Assembly (NCBI RefSeq): GCF_014208105.1
Contig: NZ_JACHMQ010000001.1
Span: 5,766,001 to 5,830,000 of the forward strand
Length of the DNA: 64,000 nt
Source of the DNA: Actinomadura coerulea
Lineage (GTDB): Bacteria > Actinomycetota > Actinomycetes > Streptosporangiales > Streptosporangiaceae
Direction of reading: 5' to 3'
A model generated the notes under the pieces. That model saw only the letters and a list, made by a program, of their open reading frames with translations. It was not told the origin of the DNA and made no database searches. A program made the translations under genes and the position numbers. Shown here piece after piece: positions 16,570 to 25,974 of the stretch. The stretch's first letter is position 1. Every line of letters begins with the position of its first letter.

Positions 16570-17676
16570 ATGGGATTCCAACTCGGCTTGTTCTCCCCCA
16601 ACACCGAATCGGGGCTGGCCATCACGACCGCACCGGAGCGATGGCACGCCACCTGGGACGACAATCTCCGGCTCGCGCGGATCGCGGACGAGGTCGGCAT
16701 CGACTTCCTCCTGCCGGTCGCGCGCTGGACGGACTGGGGGCCGGACACCGACTTCCACCGCAGCGCCCTCGATCCGCTGGTGTGGGCGTCCGGGCTGCTC
16801 GCCCAGACGAGCCGGCTCCGCGTGTTCACCACCGTCCACACCGCGTTCCACCACCCCGTCGTCGCGGCCAAGCAGCTCGCGACCGCCGACCACCTCAGCA
16901 AGGGGCGGGTCGGGCTGAACATCGTGGCCGGTTGGCACGCTCCCGAATACGAGATGTTCGGCCTCACGCTGCCCGGCGACCACGACACGCGCTACTCCCT
17001 CGCGCAGGAGTGGTGGGACGTCGTCAGGCGCATCTGGTCGTCCGACGAGCCGTTCGACCACGAGGGACGGTTCTTCCAGCTCAAGCACGTCGTGGGCAGG
17101 CCCAAGCCGTACAACGGGCACAGTCTCCCCGTCATCAACGCCGGGTCGTCCACGCAGGGGCGCTCGTTCGCCGCGCGCAACGCCGACCGGGCGTTCACCG
17201 TCGTCGGCGGCCCGCAGGACGGGGCCGAGATCGTGAAGGCCATCCGCACCGAGGCCGCCTCCCACGGCCGGACGGTGGGCGTCTTCACGCTCGGCCACGT
17301 CGTCTGCCGCCCGACGAGGAAGGAGGCGGAGGACTTCCTGCGCTACTACGCCGACGAGCGCGCCGACTGGCCCGCCGTCGACGAGGTGATGCGGCTGCAG
17401 GGGCTGCACGCGCAGTCGTTCACGCCGGAGATGCTCCAGGTGTACCGCGGCAGGTTCGCGGCCGGGCACGGCAGCTGCCCGCTGGTCGGCGACCCCGACG
17501 ACGTCGCGGAGGGCCTGGCGGATTTCGCTCATGCGGGATTCGATGGTATCGCTCTGTCGTTCCTCAATTACGCTGACGATTTGGGCTACTTCGCAGCCGA
17601 GGTCATGCCGCGGCTGCGCGCCCGAGGTGTTCTGTCCGTCGACCATCAGGAACCGGCCTCCCCACCAGGACGATGA
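16570..17676 (+). CDS. LLM-class flavin-dependent monooxygenase
   Basis: A 368-residue bacterial-luciferase-like enzyme. It begins LGLFSPNTESG and contains DFLLPVARW, the TIM-barrel LLAQTSRLRVFTTVHTAFHHP, and GRVGLNIVAGWH, the flavin-site block of the alkanesulfonate/nitrilotriacetate monooxygenase group. Such enzymes use FMNH2 from a separate reductase to oxidise sulfonates, amines or pyrimidines. No reductase gene is visible here. Its stop overlaps the AraC-family start (ATGA), so the regulator and enzyme are one unit. Confidence 0.93.
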   Translation: MGFQLGLFSPNTESGLAITTAPERWHATWDDNLRLARIADEVGIDFLLPVARWTDWGPDTDFHRSALDPLVWASGLLAQTSRLRVFTTVHTAFHHPVVAAKQLATADHLSKGRVGLNIVAGWHAPEYEMFGLTLPGDHDTRYSLAQEWWDVVRRIWSSDEPFDHEGRFFQLKHVVGRPKPYNGHSLPVINAGSSTQGRSFAARNADRAFTVVGGPQDGAEIVKAIRTEAASHGRTVGVFTLGHVVCRPTRKEAEDFLRYYADERADWPAVDEVMRLQGLHAQSFTPEMLQVYRGRFAAGHGSCPLVGDPDDVAEGLADFAHAGFDGIALSFLNYADDLGYFAAEVMPRLRARGVLSVDHQEPASPPGR

Positions 17677-18665
17677 CTTCTTCCGCGACGAAACCGCCCC
17701 TGTCCGCCCACCGGCGCGTCCTCAGCAAGGACATGGGAGTCCTGCACGACACCGTCGAGCCGTTCGCCGTCGGCCACGACCTCCAGGCACTCGAACCGGA
17801 CGTGCCGATGGACGGCCTGGTCAACGCCCTCGGCGTGGGCTCGGTCAACCTCGTCTGGGTGCGGTACGGGGGCGGCGGCGTCATCGTGGACACGCCGCCC
17901 ACGGAGGGACACTTCGCCATGTGCGCGCCCATGGCGCCCATGGGCGTCGAGTACCGGGCCTCCGGCCGCCGGACGACCTCCGCGGGAAGCCTCGTCCTGT
18001 CGCACGACGAGTCGATGCGGATGACGCCGCACCCGACGGAGGGCTGCCTGGTCATCGCGACGAGCACCGGGCGGCTCGCCGACCATCTCGGCGCCCACCT
18101 CGGGCGCGAGCACGCCCCGCCGCTGCGTTTCCACAACGTCGGGGAGGAGGGCCTCGTGCCGTCCTCGATCGTGGAGCGCACCTGGCGGTACGTGTGCGAC
18201 GTCCTCGACGACGCGGCGGCGCAGGGCGGCCTCCACCCGCTGGCGGAGCGCAGCCTGGAGGAGTCCCTGCTGACGGCGATCCTGCTCGGCCTGCCCCACA
18301 CGGGCACGCCGAGCCTCGCCGAGCCCGCCGACCGGGTCCCCCACCATCTGGCCGGGATCATCCGGGAGTGGGTCGAGGCGCACCACCAGCGCCCGATCGG
18401 GGTCACCGACGTCGCGGCGGCGGTGGGGCTCGGCGTCCGGCAGCTCCAGGTCGTCTGCCAGACCGAGTGGGGCATGACGCCCACGCAGCTCCTGCGCGGC
18501 GTGCGGCTCGACCGCGCCCGCGCCGCGCTCACCGTCGCCAGGCCCGGCCCCGGCGCGATCACCGAGGTCGCCGGGGCGGCCGGGTACTTCCACATGAGCC
18601 GTTTCGCCGCCCACTACCGGCAGCGCTTCGGCGAGACGCCCTCGCAGACCCTGATGCGGGCCTGA
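17673..18665 (+). CDS. AraC-family transcriptional regulator
   Basis: A 330-residue regulator. The N-terminal 215 residues resemble the AraC-like ligand-binding domain of NphR/FeaR-type proteins. The C-terminal 100 residues hold the two helix-turn-helix units (ITDVAAAVGLGVRQLQVVCQ-like and EVAGAAGYFHMSRFAAHYRQ). It is coupled to the flavin monooxygenase gene by an ATGA overlap, so it probably regulates that oxidation step. It meets the ephD-like gene tail to tail, with one base between stops. Confidence 0.9.
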   Translation: MTSSATKPPLSAHRRVLSKDMGVLHDTVEPFAVGHDLQALEPDVPMDGLVNALGVGSVNLVWVRYGGGGVIVDTPPTEGHFAMCAPMAPMGVEYRASGRRTTSAGSLVLSHDESMRMTPHPTEGCLVIATSTGRLADHLGAHLGREHAPPLRFHNVGEEGLVPSSIVERTWRYVCDVLDDAAAQGGLHPLAERSLEESLLTAILLGLPHTGTPSLAEPADRVPHHLAGIIREWVEAHHQRPIGVTDVAAAVGLGVRQLQVVCQTEWGMTPTQLLRGVRLDRARAALTVARPGPGAITEVAGAAGYFHMSRFAAHYRQRFGETPSQTLMRA

Positions 18666-18666
18666 C

Positions 18667-20475
18667 TCAGCCCTCGGGCCGCTCCAAGCCCGTCCGGATG
18701 CGGTCCCCCGCGCGCCGTCCCATGCGGGCCAGGGCCCTGTTCGCGGTGGGCGACACGCGGGAGAGGGCGCGGCCGAAGCGCGCCTCGGCGGTGACGAGCA
18801 CGACCGGCCTGTTCTGCCGGACGGCCCGCAGGATGGCCCCCGCGACCCTTTCCGGCGAGTACCCCCGGCGCTCGGACGCGCGCCCTATCCGCTCGCGCAG
18901 CTCGGTCTCCGCGCCGGACGGCAGCCCGACGAACCGGGTCCTGCCGACGATGGGGGTGTCGACCACCCCGGGGCAGACGGCGGAGACACCGATCCCGTAG
19001 CGGTCGAGGTCGAGGCGGAGGCTCTCGGTCATCTGCAGTACGGCGGCCTTCGTGGCGCCGTACGCGGGCATGTCCGCGCTGGGCATGTAGGCGACCATCG
19101 ACGAGAGGTTGACGATGTGGCCCCCCTCGCCGCGTTCCACCATCTGGCGTCCGAACAGGCGTGAGCCGCGGTACATGCCGTCCAGGTTGATGGAGCGGAT
19201 GCGGTTCCACTCCTCCTCGGACGTCTCGAGCAGCGATCCCGCGATGGCGATGCCCGCGTTGTTCACGACGACGTCGGGAACCCCGAACGTCTCGCGGACG
19301 TACCCCGCGAACCGCTCCATCGCCTCGGCGTCGGCCACGTCCACCCCGTAGACGTGGGCCTCGCCGTCGGCCGCCTGGATCTCCTCCACGGTGCGTTCGG
19401 CGGCGCCCTCGTCGATGTCGGCCGCGACGACGCGGGCCCCTGCGGCGGCGAAGGCATGGGCGGTGGCGCGTCCGATGCCGCTGCCCGCCCCCGTGACGAC
19501 GACCAGATCGCCCCCGAAGTCCTTGCCGGGCAGCCCCGCCGCGCGCGCGTGAGCGATCGCGGGCGTCTCCGGCCCGCCCTCGACGTGCTCCACGAACTCG
19601 CCGATCCAGCGGGCGACGAGGTCGGGATGGCTGCGCGCCACCCAGTGCCCCGCCGGTGCGCGCCGCACGTACAGGCGCTCCACGGGCCCGCGCGCGGACA
19701 GCAGGAGCGGCTGCGAGCCGTAGCGGTCCTTGACGGGGACGATGAGCTGGACGGGGACGTCCGTCCGCCCGTCGTCCAGTGTGCCCGCGCCCCCGTCCCC
19801 TCCGTCGCGGCCACGGCCCATGTTGGCGCGGTACAGGCCGAGCCCGTGGCGGGCGTCGGCGGGCAGCGTGCCTGCGGGGTGCCCGGAGCGCGGCTCGGCC
19901 CCCTCGCGCAGCCGCATCACCCGGCCGAACCCGGCGGCGAGCACCCGCGCCGCGACCTCGCCCGCCCAGGGCGTCATCAGGACCGGCATGTAGACGCTGC
20001 GCCGCGCCTGCCCGAGCACCTCCGCGACGCCCCGCGGCCCGGACCGGACGGCCTCCCGCGCCCAGCGGGCCATGTGCCGCCGGTCCGGGCCGGAGATCGA
20101 GGTGAACGAGGCGACGCGGCCGCGCAGCCGGTTCCCGATGACGGCCTCCCAGCCCTGCACCGAGCCCCAGTCGTGCCCCACCAGGTGGACGGGCTCGTCG
20201 GCGCCCACGCCGTCCAGGACGGCCTCCAGGTCGCCCATGAGCGCGTCCAGCCGGTAGTCCAGCGGGTCGGCCGGGACGCCGGACGCGCCGGCCCCGCGCA
20301 CGTCGTAGACGACGACGCGGAACCGCTCGCCGAGCCGCCCGGCGACCTCGTCCCACATCGCGCCGGTGTCGGGATAGCCGTGGACGAGGACGACCGTCGG
20401 CCGCCCCTCCGCGCCCCGCACCCGCACGGCCAGCTCGATCTCGCCCGACCTCACCCACTGGTCACGCATCGGCAC
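18667..20475 (-). CDS. ephD: EphD-like fusion: alpha/beta hydrolase plus short-chain dehydrogenase
   Basis: A 602-residue two-domain protein. Residues 1-300 are an epoxide-hydrolase-type alpha/beta hydrolase: oxyanion HGYPDT (32-37), nucleophile D102 in GHDWGS, acid D250 in VPVKDRYG, base H277 in GHW. Residues 320-600 are a classical SDR: TGAGSGIG (328-335), NNAG (405-408), Ser459, Y472 and K476 of YGATK. The same fusion is known as EphD in mycobacteria, linked there to mycolic-acid metabolism; this organism probably makes no mycolates. The start is GTG after AGGGACAGG; an ATG two codons in is possible. Both active sites look complete. Confidence 0.9.
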   Translation of the reverse strand: MPMRDQWVRSGEIELAVRVRGAEGRPTVVLVHGYPDTGAMWDEVAGRLGERFRVVVYDVRGAGASGVPADPLDYRLDALMGDLEAVLDGVGADEPVHLVGHDWGSVQGWEAVIGNRLRGRVASFTSISGPDRRHMARWAREAVRSGPRGVAEVLGQARRSVYMPVLMTPWAGEVAARVLAAGFGRVMRLREGAEPRSGHPAGTLPADARHGLGLYRANMGRGRDGGDGGAGTLDDGRTDVPVQLIVPVKDRYGSQPLLLSARGPVERLYVRRAPAGHWVARSHPDLVARWIGEFVEHVEGGPETPAIAHARAAGLPGKDFGGDLVVVTGAGSGIGRATAHAFAAAGARVVAADIDEGAAERTVEEIQAADGEAHVYGVDVADAEAMERFAGYVRETFGVPDVVVNNAGIAIAGSLLETSEEEWNRIRSINLDGMYRGSRLFGRQMVERGEGGHIVNLSSMVAYMPSADMPAYGATKAAVLQMTESLRLDLDRYGIGVSAVCPGVVDTPIVGRTRFVGLPSGAETELRERIGRASERRGYSPERVAGAILRAVRQNRPVVLVTAEARFGRALSRVSPTANRALARMGRRAGDRIRTGLERPEG

Positions 20476-20595
20476 GCCCGCCTGTCCCTAGGAGCTCGTT
20501 TCCCGTGAAACTACGCCCCTGGGGCGGCGTGTCCACAGTTCCCCAGCGGACCGGCCGGCGCAGGATCGTGCGCATTCTGGCCGGGTCCGTCCAGC

Positions 20596-21696
20596 TCAGG
20601 ACGGACGCGCGCTCAGGCCGGTGCACGCGCGCAAACCGTTCCATCGCCTGACCTCCGCCTTGGCGGCGGCGCCCTGCATCGGCACGGGGATGCCTCCGGA
20701 GATGAGCGCGGGGCTCCACTTGTCCTTGGCGACCTTGCCGTTCACCACCTTGAGGAAGAGCACGCCGGACTTAGCCGTCTGCCCTTGCGCGGAGGAGAAC
20801 ACGAAGTTGCCCATGCCGTAGTGGACGTACGCGCCGTTCATGTAGCCGCCGCCCAGCGGGATGTGCGCGTGCCCGCCGACCACGACGTCGGCGCCCGCCG
20901 CGACGAGCGCCTTGGCCAGCTCCTGCTGGCGGGGCAGCGGGCATCCCTTCAGCTCGGCGCCCCAGTGCAGATGGACGATGACGACGTCCGAGCCCTGGCG
21001 CGCCTCCTTCACCGCCTGCACCATGCGCGGGACGTCCTTGGCCGACGCGAGGCCGCCCTTGGTGTCGGTGGCCGTCCACGCCTGGATCAGGTGGTCGTCC
21101 AGCACCTGCGTGGCGCCGACGATGGCGATCCTGTTGCCCTTCACCGTGACGCGGTACGGGCGGTAGGCGGCGTCCGCGTTCTTGCCGATGCCGACCACCG
21201 GGAACCCGCTGCGCTTGATGGCGGCCAAGGAGTCGCGCAGGCCGCCTTCCATGTAGTCCATGCCGTGGTTGTTGGCCATGGAGGTCACGTCGACGCCCGC
21301 GGCCTTCAGAGCCGTGAGGGCGGTCGCCGGTGCCCGGAAGGTGAACTGCTTGCCGGGCGCGGGCGTCCCCCCGGTCGTGATGGCCGTCTCCAGGTTCACC
21401 ATGGCGAGGTCCGCGGCGCGCAACTGCTTCGCGACCGGGCCCAGCGCCGTGGACGGCCGGGCCAGCCGCCCGCGCAGCGACCCCTCGAAGTGCGTGTCGC
21501 CGCCGAAGGCGATCAGGATCGGCTGCTTGGCGGCCTTCGCGGGCTGCGTCCCGCCCTGCTGCCGCCCGGACGGCGACGCCGGGGGCGTCGCGCCCTCCGC
21601 CTTGGACTTGTCCGAGCCGCCGCACGCCGCCGCGGCCAGGGCAACCCCGACCATGACCAGGGCCGTCGCGCCCCGCATGCCCGTCTTCCCCCGCAT
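20596..21696 (-). CDS. CapA-family lipoprotein
   Basis: A 366-residue exported protein with a lipobox (VALAAAAC, Cys about 25), so it is probably tethered to the outer face of the membrane. The CapA/PgsA metallophosphoesterase-like domain shows FGGDTHFEG, NLETAIT, ANNHGMDYM, VHLHWG and GGHAHIP, all metal-ligand segments of the family. CapA was first described in poly-gamma-glutamate synthesis, but most actinobacterial homologs are of unknown function, and no capB or capC gene is nearby. The start at 21696 has GGAGG at good spacing. Confidence 0.9.
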   Translation of the reverse strand: MRGKTGMRGATALVMVGVALAAAACGGSDKSKAEGATPPASPSGRQQGGTQPAKAAKQPILIAFGGDTHFEGSLRGRLARPSTALGPVAKQLRAADLAMVNLETAITTGGTPAPGKQFTFRAPATALTALKAAGVDVTSMANNHGMDYMEGGLRDSLAAIKRSGFPVVGIGKNADAAYRPYRVTVKGNRIAIVGATQVLDDHLIQAWTATDTKGGLASAKDVPRMVQAVKEARQGSDVVIVHLHWGAELKGCPLPRQQELAKALVAAGADVVVGGHAHIPLGGGYMNGAYVHYGMGNFVFSSAQGQTAKSGVLFLKVVNGKVAKDKWSPALISGGIPVPMQGAAAKAEVRRWNGLRACTGLSARPS

Positions 21697-21941
21697 GGCC
21701 ATCGCCTCGCCTCCGTCCGGCCCCCCGTGGACCTGTGGGTCGGATCGGCCCAGCATGCCACGAGCGCGCCGCGTCTCGGCAAAGACGTGCAACTCTGTCC
21801 CTTGAGCCGTTCATGTTGATGGGGACAAGTCGCCCCGCATGACCGCACTCCGGACGCCGAGGCCGCGCATCCGACGACCGTGGCGACCTCCCGCCCGGCC
21901 GCTCCCCATCCGCCCCGTTCTGTGCGTTAACGTGCAGCTTC

Positions 21942-22562
21942 ATGTCCCTGCGTTTCGACCAGACCGGCTGGCAGCCCCTCCAACCCGGAGCCTTCCGCAA
22001 CGCCGACGGCGACACCGTCGCCCTCTACGGCTTCGACATCCCGCCCGACCTGCCGGCCTCCCTGGAGCAGCTCGACCTCCTGCGCCGCGGCACCGCCGCC
22101 AAGACCGCCGGCTCCGGCGGCGGGCTGATCGAGCTTGACGTGATCACGCTGGACGGGCTCCCCGCCGTGCGGCAGATCGTCAAGCTGCCGCTGCCCGACC
22201 GCCCGACCGGCGTGGCCTACGTCGCCTCCTTCACCGTGCCGCGCGCGGACCGCAGCCTCGTCCTGAAGATCCAGTGCCTGGAGCAGGGCGTCACCGGGAT
22301 GCGCGACAGCACCGCGCTCAACCACTACCTGACCGAGTACGGGCAGGGCCGCGACCTCCAGGACATGATGCGCTGGTGGGCGCAGCACGCCTACGCCCCG
22401 GAACTCCAGGGCGGCCTGCCCCGCAACCTCTCCGAGGACCCCGGCTGGGACCCGCACTTCCCCGAGCACCCCCTCTCCCGCGCCCGCCGCATCCTCGCCG
22501 CCCTGGCCCCCACCATCGAGCTCCACCCCGCCTTCAAGTCGGCCCCGCCCTTCGCCGCCTGA
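21942..22562 (+). CDS. Protein of unknown function
   Basis: A 206-residue cytoplasmic protein. No signal peptide or membrane helix is visible, and the composition is normal for this genome. It reads as mixed alpha/beta with a central strand-rich part (IELDVITLDGLPAVRQIVKL and VAYVASFTVPRADRSLVL). A C-terminal half carries DLQDMMRWWAQHAY. I do not recognise a family with a known function. Codon third positions are strongly G/C, which supports it being real. It is a single-gene unit upstream of the molybdopterin oxidoreductase. Confidence 0.75.
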   Translation: MSLRFDQTGWQPLQPGAFRNADGDTVALYGFDIPPDLPASLEQLDLLRRGTAAKTAGSGGGLIELDVITLDGLPAVRQIVKLPLPDRPTGVAYVASFTVPRADRSLVLKIQCLEQGVTGMRDSTALNHYLTEYGQGRDLQDMMRWWAQHAYAPELQGGLPRNLSEDPGWDPHFPEHPLSRARRILAALAPTIELHPAFKSAPPFAA

Positions 22563-22610
22563 ACCGCCCGCGCGAGGGTGCTGAATGGGGTTTAGGGCGG
22601 AATAAATGCC

Positions 22611-22633
22611 AAAGTGCCTTTATAGGGCGCTTT
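22611..22633. promoter_or_regulatory. AT-rich inverted repeat upstream of the molybdoenzyme gene
   Basis: AAAGTGCC (22611-22618) and GGCGCTTT (22626-22633) form 8-base arms with one G-T mismatch around TTTATAG, 69 bases before the start codon. The stretch is unusually AT-rich for the genome. It may be an operator or part of a promoter for the molybdopterin oxidoreductase gene. Confidence 0.35.
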
Positions 22634-22701
22634 ATGGCGTAGCGCAGTGAAGTTCGGGCGGCCATGATAGAGAGACGGTCCCGTTCACAAGGAGTGTCTC
22701 G

Positions 22702-24954
22702 ATGGGCGACCGCACGGCCTTCCGCACCTGTCCCCTCTGCGAAGCCCTGTGCGGGCTCGAACTGACCCTCGACGAGGCCGGTGCGGTCACGCGGGTCCGC
22801 GGTGACGGGAAGGACCCGTTCAGCAAGGGCTACATCTGCCCCAAGGGCGCGACGCTCGGGAGCCTGGACGGCGACCCCGACCGGCTGGCGGAGCCGCTCG
22901 TGGCGGGCGAGGCCTCCGGATGGGACGAGGCGTTCGAGACGGTCGGCCGGAGGCTGGCGGAGGTCGTCGCGCGGCACGGGCGCGACGCCGTCGCCGTCTA
23001 CATCGGCAACCCCACGGCCCATTCGATCGCGGGGCCGCTGTACGGGTCCGCGATCGTCAAGGCGCTCGGCACCCGCAACCTCTTCACGGCGAGCACCGCC
23101 GACCAGATGCCGAAGCACGTGGCGTGCGGGCACATGTTCGGCGACCCCCTGGCGATCCCCGTGCCCGACCTCGACCGCACCGGGCACCTGCTCATGCTCG
23201 GGGCGAACCCGCTGGAGTCCAACGGCAGCCTCGCGTCGGCCCCCGACTTCCCCGGACGGCTCAAGGCGATCCGGGCGCGCGGCGGCAAGATCACCGTCGT
23301 CGACCCGCGCCGGACGCGGACCGCCGCCCTCGCCGACGAGCACCTGTTCATCCGGCCGGGGACGGACGCGTTCTTCCTGATGGCGCTCGTCCACACCCTG
23401 TTCGCCGAGGAGCTGGTCAGCTCCGCCGGGCACCTGGCCGGACGCGTCAACGGCCTGGACGACCTGCGCGCCCTCGCCGTCGACTTCGCCCCCGAGGACG
23501 TCGCCGCCGTCACGGGCGTCCCGGCCGCGACGATCCGCAGGACCGCGCGCGAGCTGGCCGCCGCCGAGCGCGCCGCCGTCTACGGCCGCATCGGGACGTG
23601 CACCCAGGCCTACGGGACGCTGAACAGCTGGCTCGTGGACGTCCTGAACACCCTCACCGGGAACCTCGACCGGCCGGGCGGGGCGATGTTCCCGCGGCCC
23701 GCCCACGCCCCGGTGTACCGGCGCAAGAAGCCGTTCACGACCGGGCGGTGGCGCAGCCGCGTCCGCGGGTTGCCCGAGGTCAACGGCGAACTGCCCGTCG
23801 CGACGCTCGCCGACGAGATCGAGACGCCGGGCGAGGGCCAGGTCAGGGCGCTGATCACGATCGGCGGGAACCCGGCCCTGTCGGCCCCGAACGCCGCCCG
23901 GCTCGACCGTGCGCTCGGCGGCCTGGAGTTCATGGTCAGCGTCGACCCCTACCTGAACGAGACGACCCGGCACGCGCACGTGGTCCTGCCGCCGCCGCGC
24001 CCCGCGCAGACCCCGCACTACGACATCGCGCTGACCGGGCTCGCCGTCCGCGACTACGCGCGCTACTCGCCGCCGGCCGTCCCGCTGCCGGACGGGCGGC
24101 CCGGCGAGGCCGAGATCCTCGCGCGGCTCGCCATGGCCGCCTCCGGGACGGACGGCGACCCCGCCCTCCTCGACGAGATGATCATCAAGGCGACGCTGGA
24201 GAAGGCCGTCGCGCTCCCCGGCTCCCCCGTGCTCGGCCGCGAGCCCGACGAGCTGCGCAAGATGCTCGACACCGGCACCCTCACCGAGCAGCGGCTCGAC
24301 ATGATGCTCCGCCTCGGCCCCTACGGCGACGCGTTCGGCGGTGAGCCCGCGCTGCGCGAGGAGCCGGGCGGCGCCTCGGGCTTCACCGGCCTGACGCTCG
24401 CGCGGCTGCGCACCGAGTACCCGCACGGGCTCGATCTCGGCGCCCTCCGGCCGCGGCTGGACGAGGTCCTGTGCACCACGTCCGGCCGGATCGAGCTGTG
24501 CCCGTCCACGTGCGCCGCCGACGTCGACCGGCTGCGCTCCGCCCTGCGCGGCCCGGCGGCGCCCGGCATGGTGCTGATCGGGCGCCGCCACCTGAGGTCC
24601 AACAACAGCTGGCTGCACAACGTCCCCGAGCTGGTGCGCGGCTCCAACACCTGCACCCTCCAGCTCAACCCGGCCGACGCCGAACGCCTCGGCGTCGCCG
24701 CGGGCGACACCGTCCGGGTCACGTCCCGGGCGGGGTCCCTGGAGGCCGTCGCCGAGCCCACCGACACGATCATGGCCGGGGTGGTCAGCCTGCCGCACGG
24801 CTGGGGCCACGACCGCCCCGGGACCCGGACGCGCGTCGCGAGCCTGCACGCCGGGGTGAACGTCAACGCCGTCACCGACGAGCAGGAGATCGACCCGCTC
24901 TCGGGCAACGCCGTCCTCAACGGGGTCCCCGTCACCCTGGAGGCGGCACGCTGA
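22702..24954 (+). CDS. Molybdopterin-dependent oxidoreductase with a [4Fe-4S] cluster
   Basis: A 750-residue member of the DMSO-reductase family. Cys10, 13, 17 and 46 form the N-terminal [4Fe-4S] motif (CPLCEALCG...ICPKG). The central domains bind two molybdopterin guanine dinucleotides. The C-terminal dinucleotide-binding domain starts near RRHLRSNNSWLHN and ends in PHGWGHD. Where NapA-type enzymes have the Mo-ligating Cys, this protein reads ADQMPKH (133-139), so Asp134 or another residue may coordinate Mo. No Tat signal is seen, so it is cytoplasmic. The ideal AAGGAGTG precedes the ATG. The next gene encodes a Rieske protein, a possible electron partner. Substrate unknown. Confidence 0.9.
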   Translation: MGDRTAFRTCPLCEALCGLELTLDEAGAVTRVRGDGKDPFSKGYICPKGATLGSLDGDPDRLAEPLVAGEASGWDEAFETVGRRLAEVVARHGRDAVAVYIGNPTAHSIAGPLYGSAIVKALGTRNLFTASTADQMPKHVACGHMFGDPLAIPVPDLDRTGHLLMLGANPLESNGSLASAPDFPGRLKAIRARGGKITVVDPRRTRTAALADEHLFIRPGTDAFFLMALVHTLFAEELVSSAGHLAGRVNGLDDLRALAVDFAPEDVAAVTGVPAATIRRTARELAAAERAAVYGRIGTCTQAYGTLNSWLVDVLNTLTGNLDRPGGAMFPRPAHAPVYRRKKPFTTGRWRSRVRGLPEVNGELPVATLADEIETPGEGQVRALITIGGNPALSAPNAARLDRALGGLEFMVSVDPYLNETTRHAHVVLPPPRPAQTPHYDIALTGLAVRDYARYSPPAVPLPDGRPGEAEILARLAMAASGTDGDPALLDEMIIKATLEKAVALPGSPVLGREPDELRKMLDTGTLTEQRLDMMLRLGPYGDAFGGEPALREEPGGASGFTGLTLARLRTEYPHGLDLGALRPRLDEVLCTTSGRIELCPSTCAADVDRLRSALRGPAAPGMVLIGRRHLRSNNSWLHNVPELVRGSNTCTLQLNPADAERLGVAAGDTVRVTSRAGSLEAVAEPTDTIMAGVVSLPHGWGHDRPGTRTRVASLHAGVNVNAVTDEQEIDPLSGNAVLNGVPVTLEAAR

Positions 24955-25059
24955 CCCGTTGTTTAGCCCCTCCCGGCACCAGGTAGGTATGACTGGCCGC
25001 GGAGGAACGCGGGAGACTAGGGTCGCAACAGGCGTCCCAGCAGGCCGCGGAGGAGGGGC

Positions 25060-25974
25060 ATGAACCGACGGGTCAACATCTTCCGGCGCGGGGAGAGCCC
25101 CCCGACCACCGCGCGGCTGGCCGACGTCACCGAGGAGCTGGAGCACGCCAGCGGCCTGGACCGCCCCATCCGGGTGCTGTCCGGGGCCGTGCGGCGGGTA
25201 CTGCGCCCAGGGCCGGTCAAGGACGCCCTCCACGGCGTCCCCGTCGGCCACCCGGCCCACCCGCCGCTCACCGACCTGCCCATAGGCCTGTGGATGTCGG
25301 CCGCCGTCCTGGACCTCGTCCCCGGCACGCGCCGCGCCTCGCAGGTCCTCGTCGCCGCCGGGCTCGCCGGCGCCGTCCCGACCGTCCTCACCGGCATCGC
25401 CGACTGGTCGGCCCTGCACCGCGAGCAGCAGCGCGTCGGGCTCGTCCACGCCGCCGGGACGGCCACCGCGAGCATGCTGTACTCGGCGTCCTTCGTGGCC
25501 CGCTACCAGGGCCGCGACGCCGCCGGGCGCGCGCTCGGCTTCGCGGGCCTCGGCGCCCTCGTCGCGGGCGCCTACCTCGGTGGGCACCTGGCGTTCCGGC
25601 AGGCCGCGGGCGCCAGCCACGCCGACCAGCTCGCCCACCTGGTCCCCCTCGGCTGGCACGACCTGTGCGCCGTCGAGGACCTCCCGGACGGCTGGCCCGT
25701 CTCCCGGCGCCTCGGCTACATCGACCTGTTCGTGCTGCGGCAGGGCGAGGAGGTGCACGTCCTCGCCGACCGCTGCAGCCACCTCGCCGGACCGCTCCAC
25801 CAGGGCCGCGTCCTGACCGACGACGGCGCCGACACCTGCGTCGTCTGCCCCTGGCACGGCAGCACGTTCCGCGTCGCCGACGGCTCCGTCGTCCACGGCC
25901 CGGCCACCGCCCGCCAGCCGTCCTTCGAGACCCGCGTGACCGAGGAGGGCACCCTCCAGGTCCGCCCGATCTGA
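25060..25974 (+). CDS. Membrane Rieske protein (DUF2231 plus Rieske domain)
   Basis: A 304-residue protein. Residues about 55-195 are a DUF2231-type membrane region with several helices; it contains the conserved GHPAHPPLTDLPIGLW. Residues about 200-304 are a Rieske [2Fe-2S] domain with ligands C239 and H241 (CSH) and C263 and H266 (CPWH). The fusion is known in actinobacteria but its redox partner is not. It begins 105 bases after the molybdoenzyme gene on the same strand and could pass electrons to or from it. The start codon is preceded by GGAGGAGGGGC. Confidence 0.9.
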   Translation: MNRRVNIFRRGESPPTTARLADVTEELEHASGLDRPIRVLSGAVRRVLRPGPVKDALHGVPVGHPAHPPLTDLPIGLWMSAAVLDLVPGTRRASQVLVAAGLAGAVPTVLTGIADWSALHREQQRVGLVHAAGTATASMLYSASFVARYQGRDAAGRALGFAGLGALVAGAYLGGHLAFRQAAGASHADQLAHLVPLGWHDLCAVEDLPDGWPVSRRLGYIDLFVLRQGEEVHVLADRCSHLAGPLHQGRVLTDDGADTCVVCPWHGSTFRVADGSVVHGPATARQPSFETRVTEEGTLQVRPI

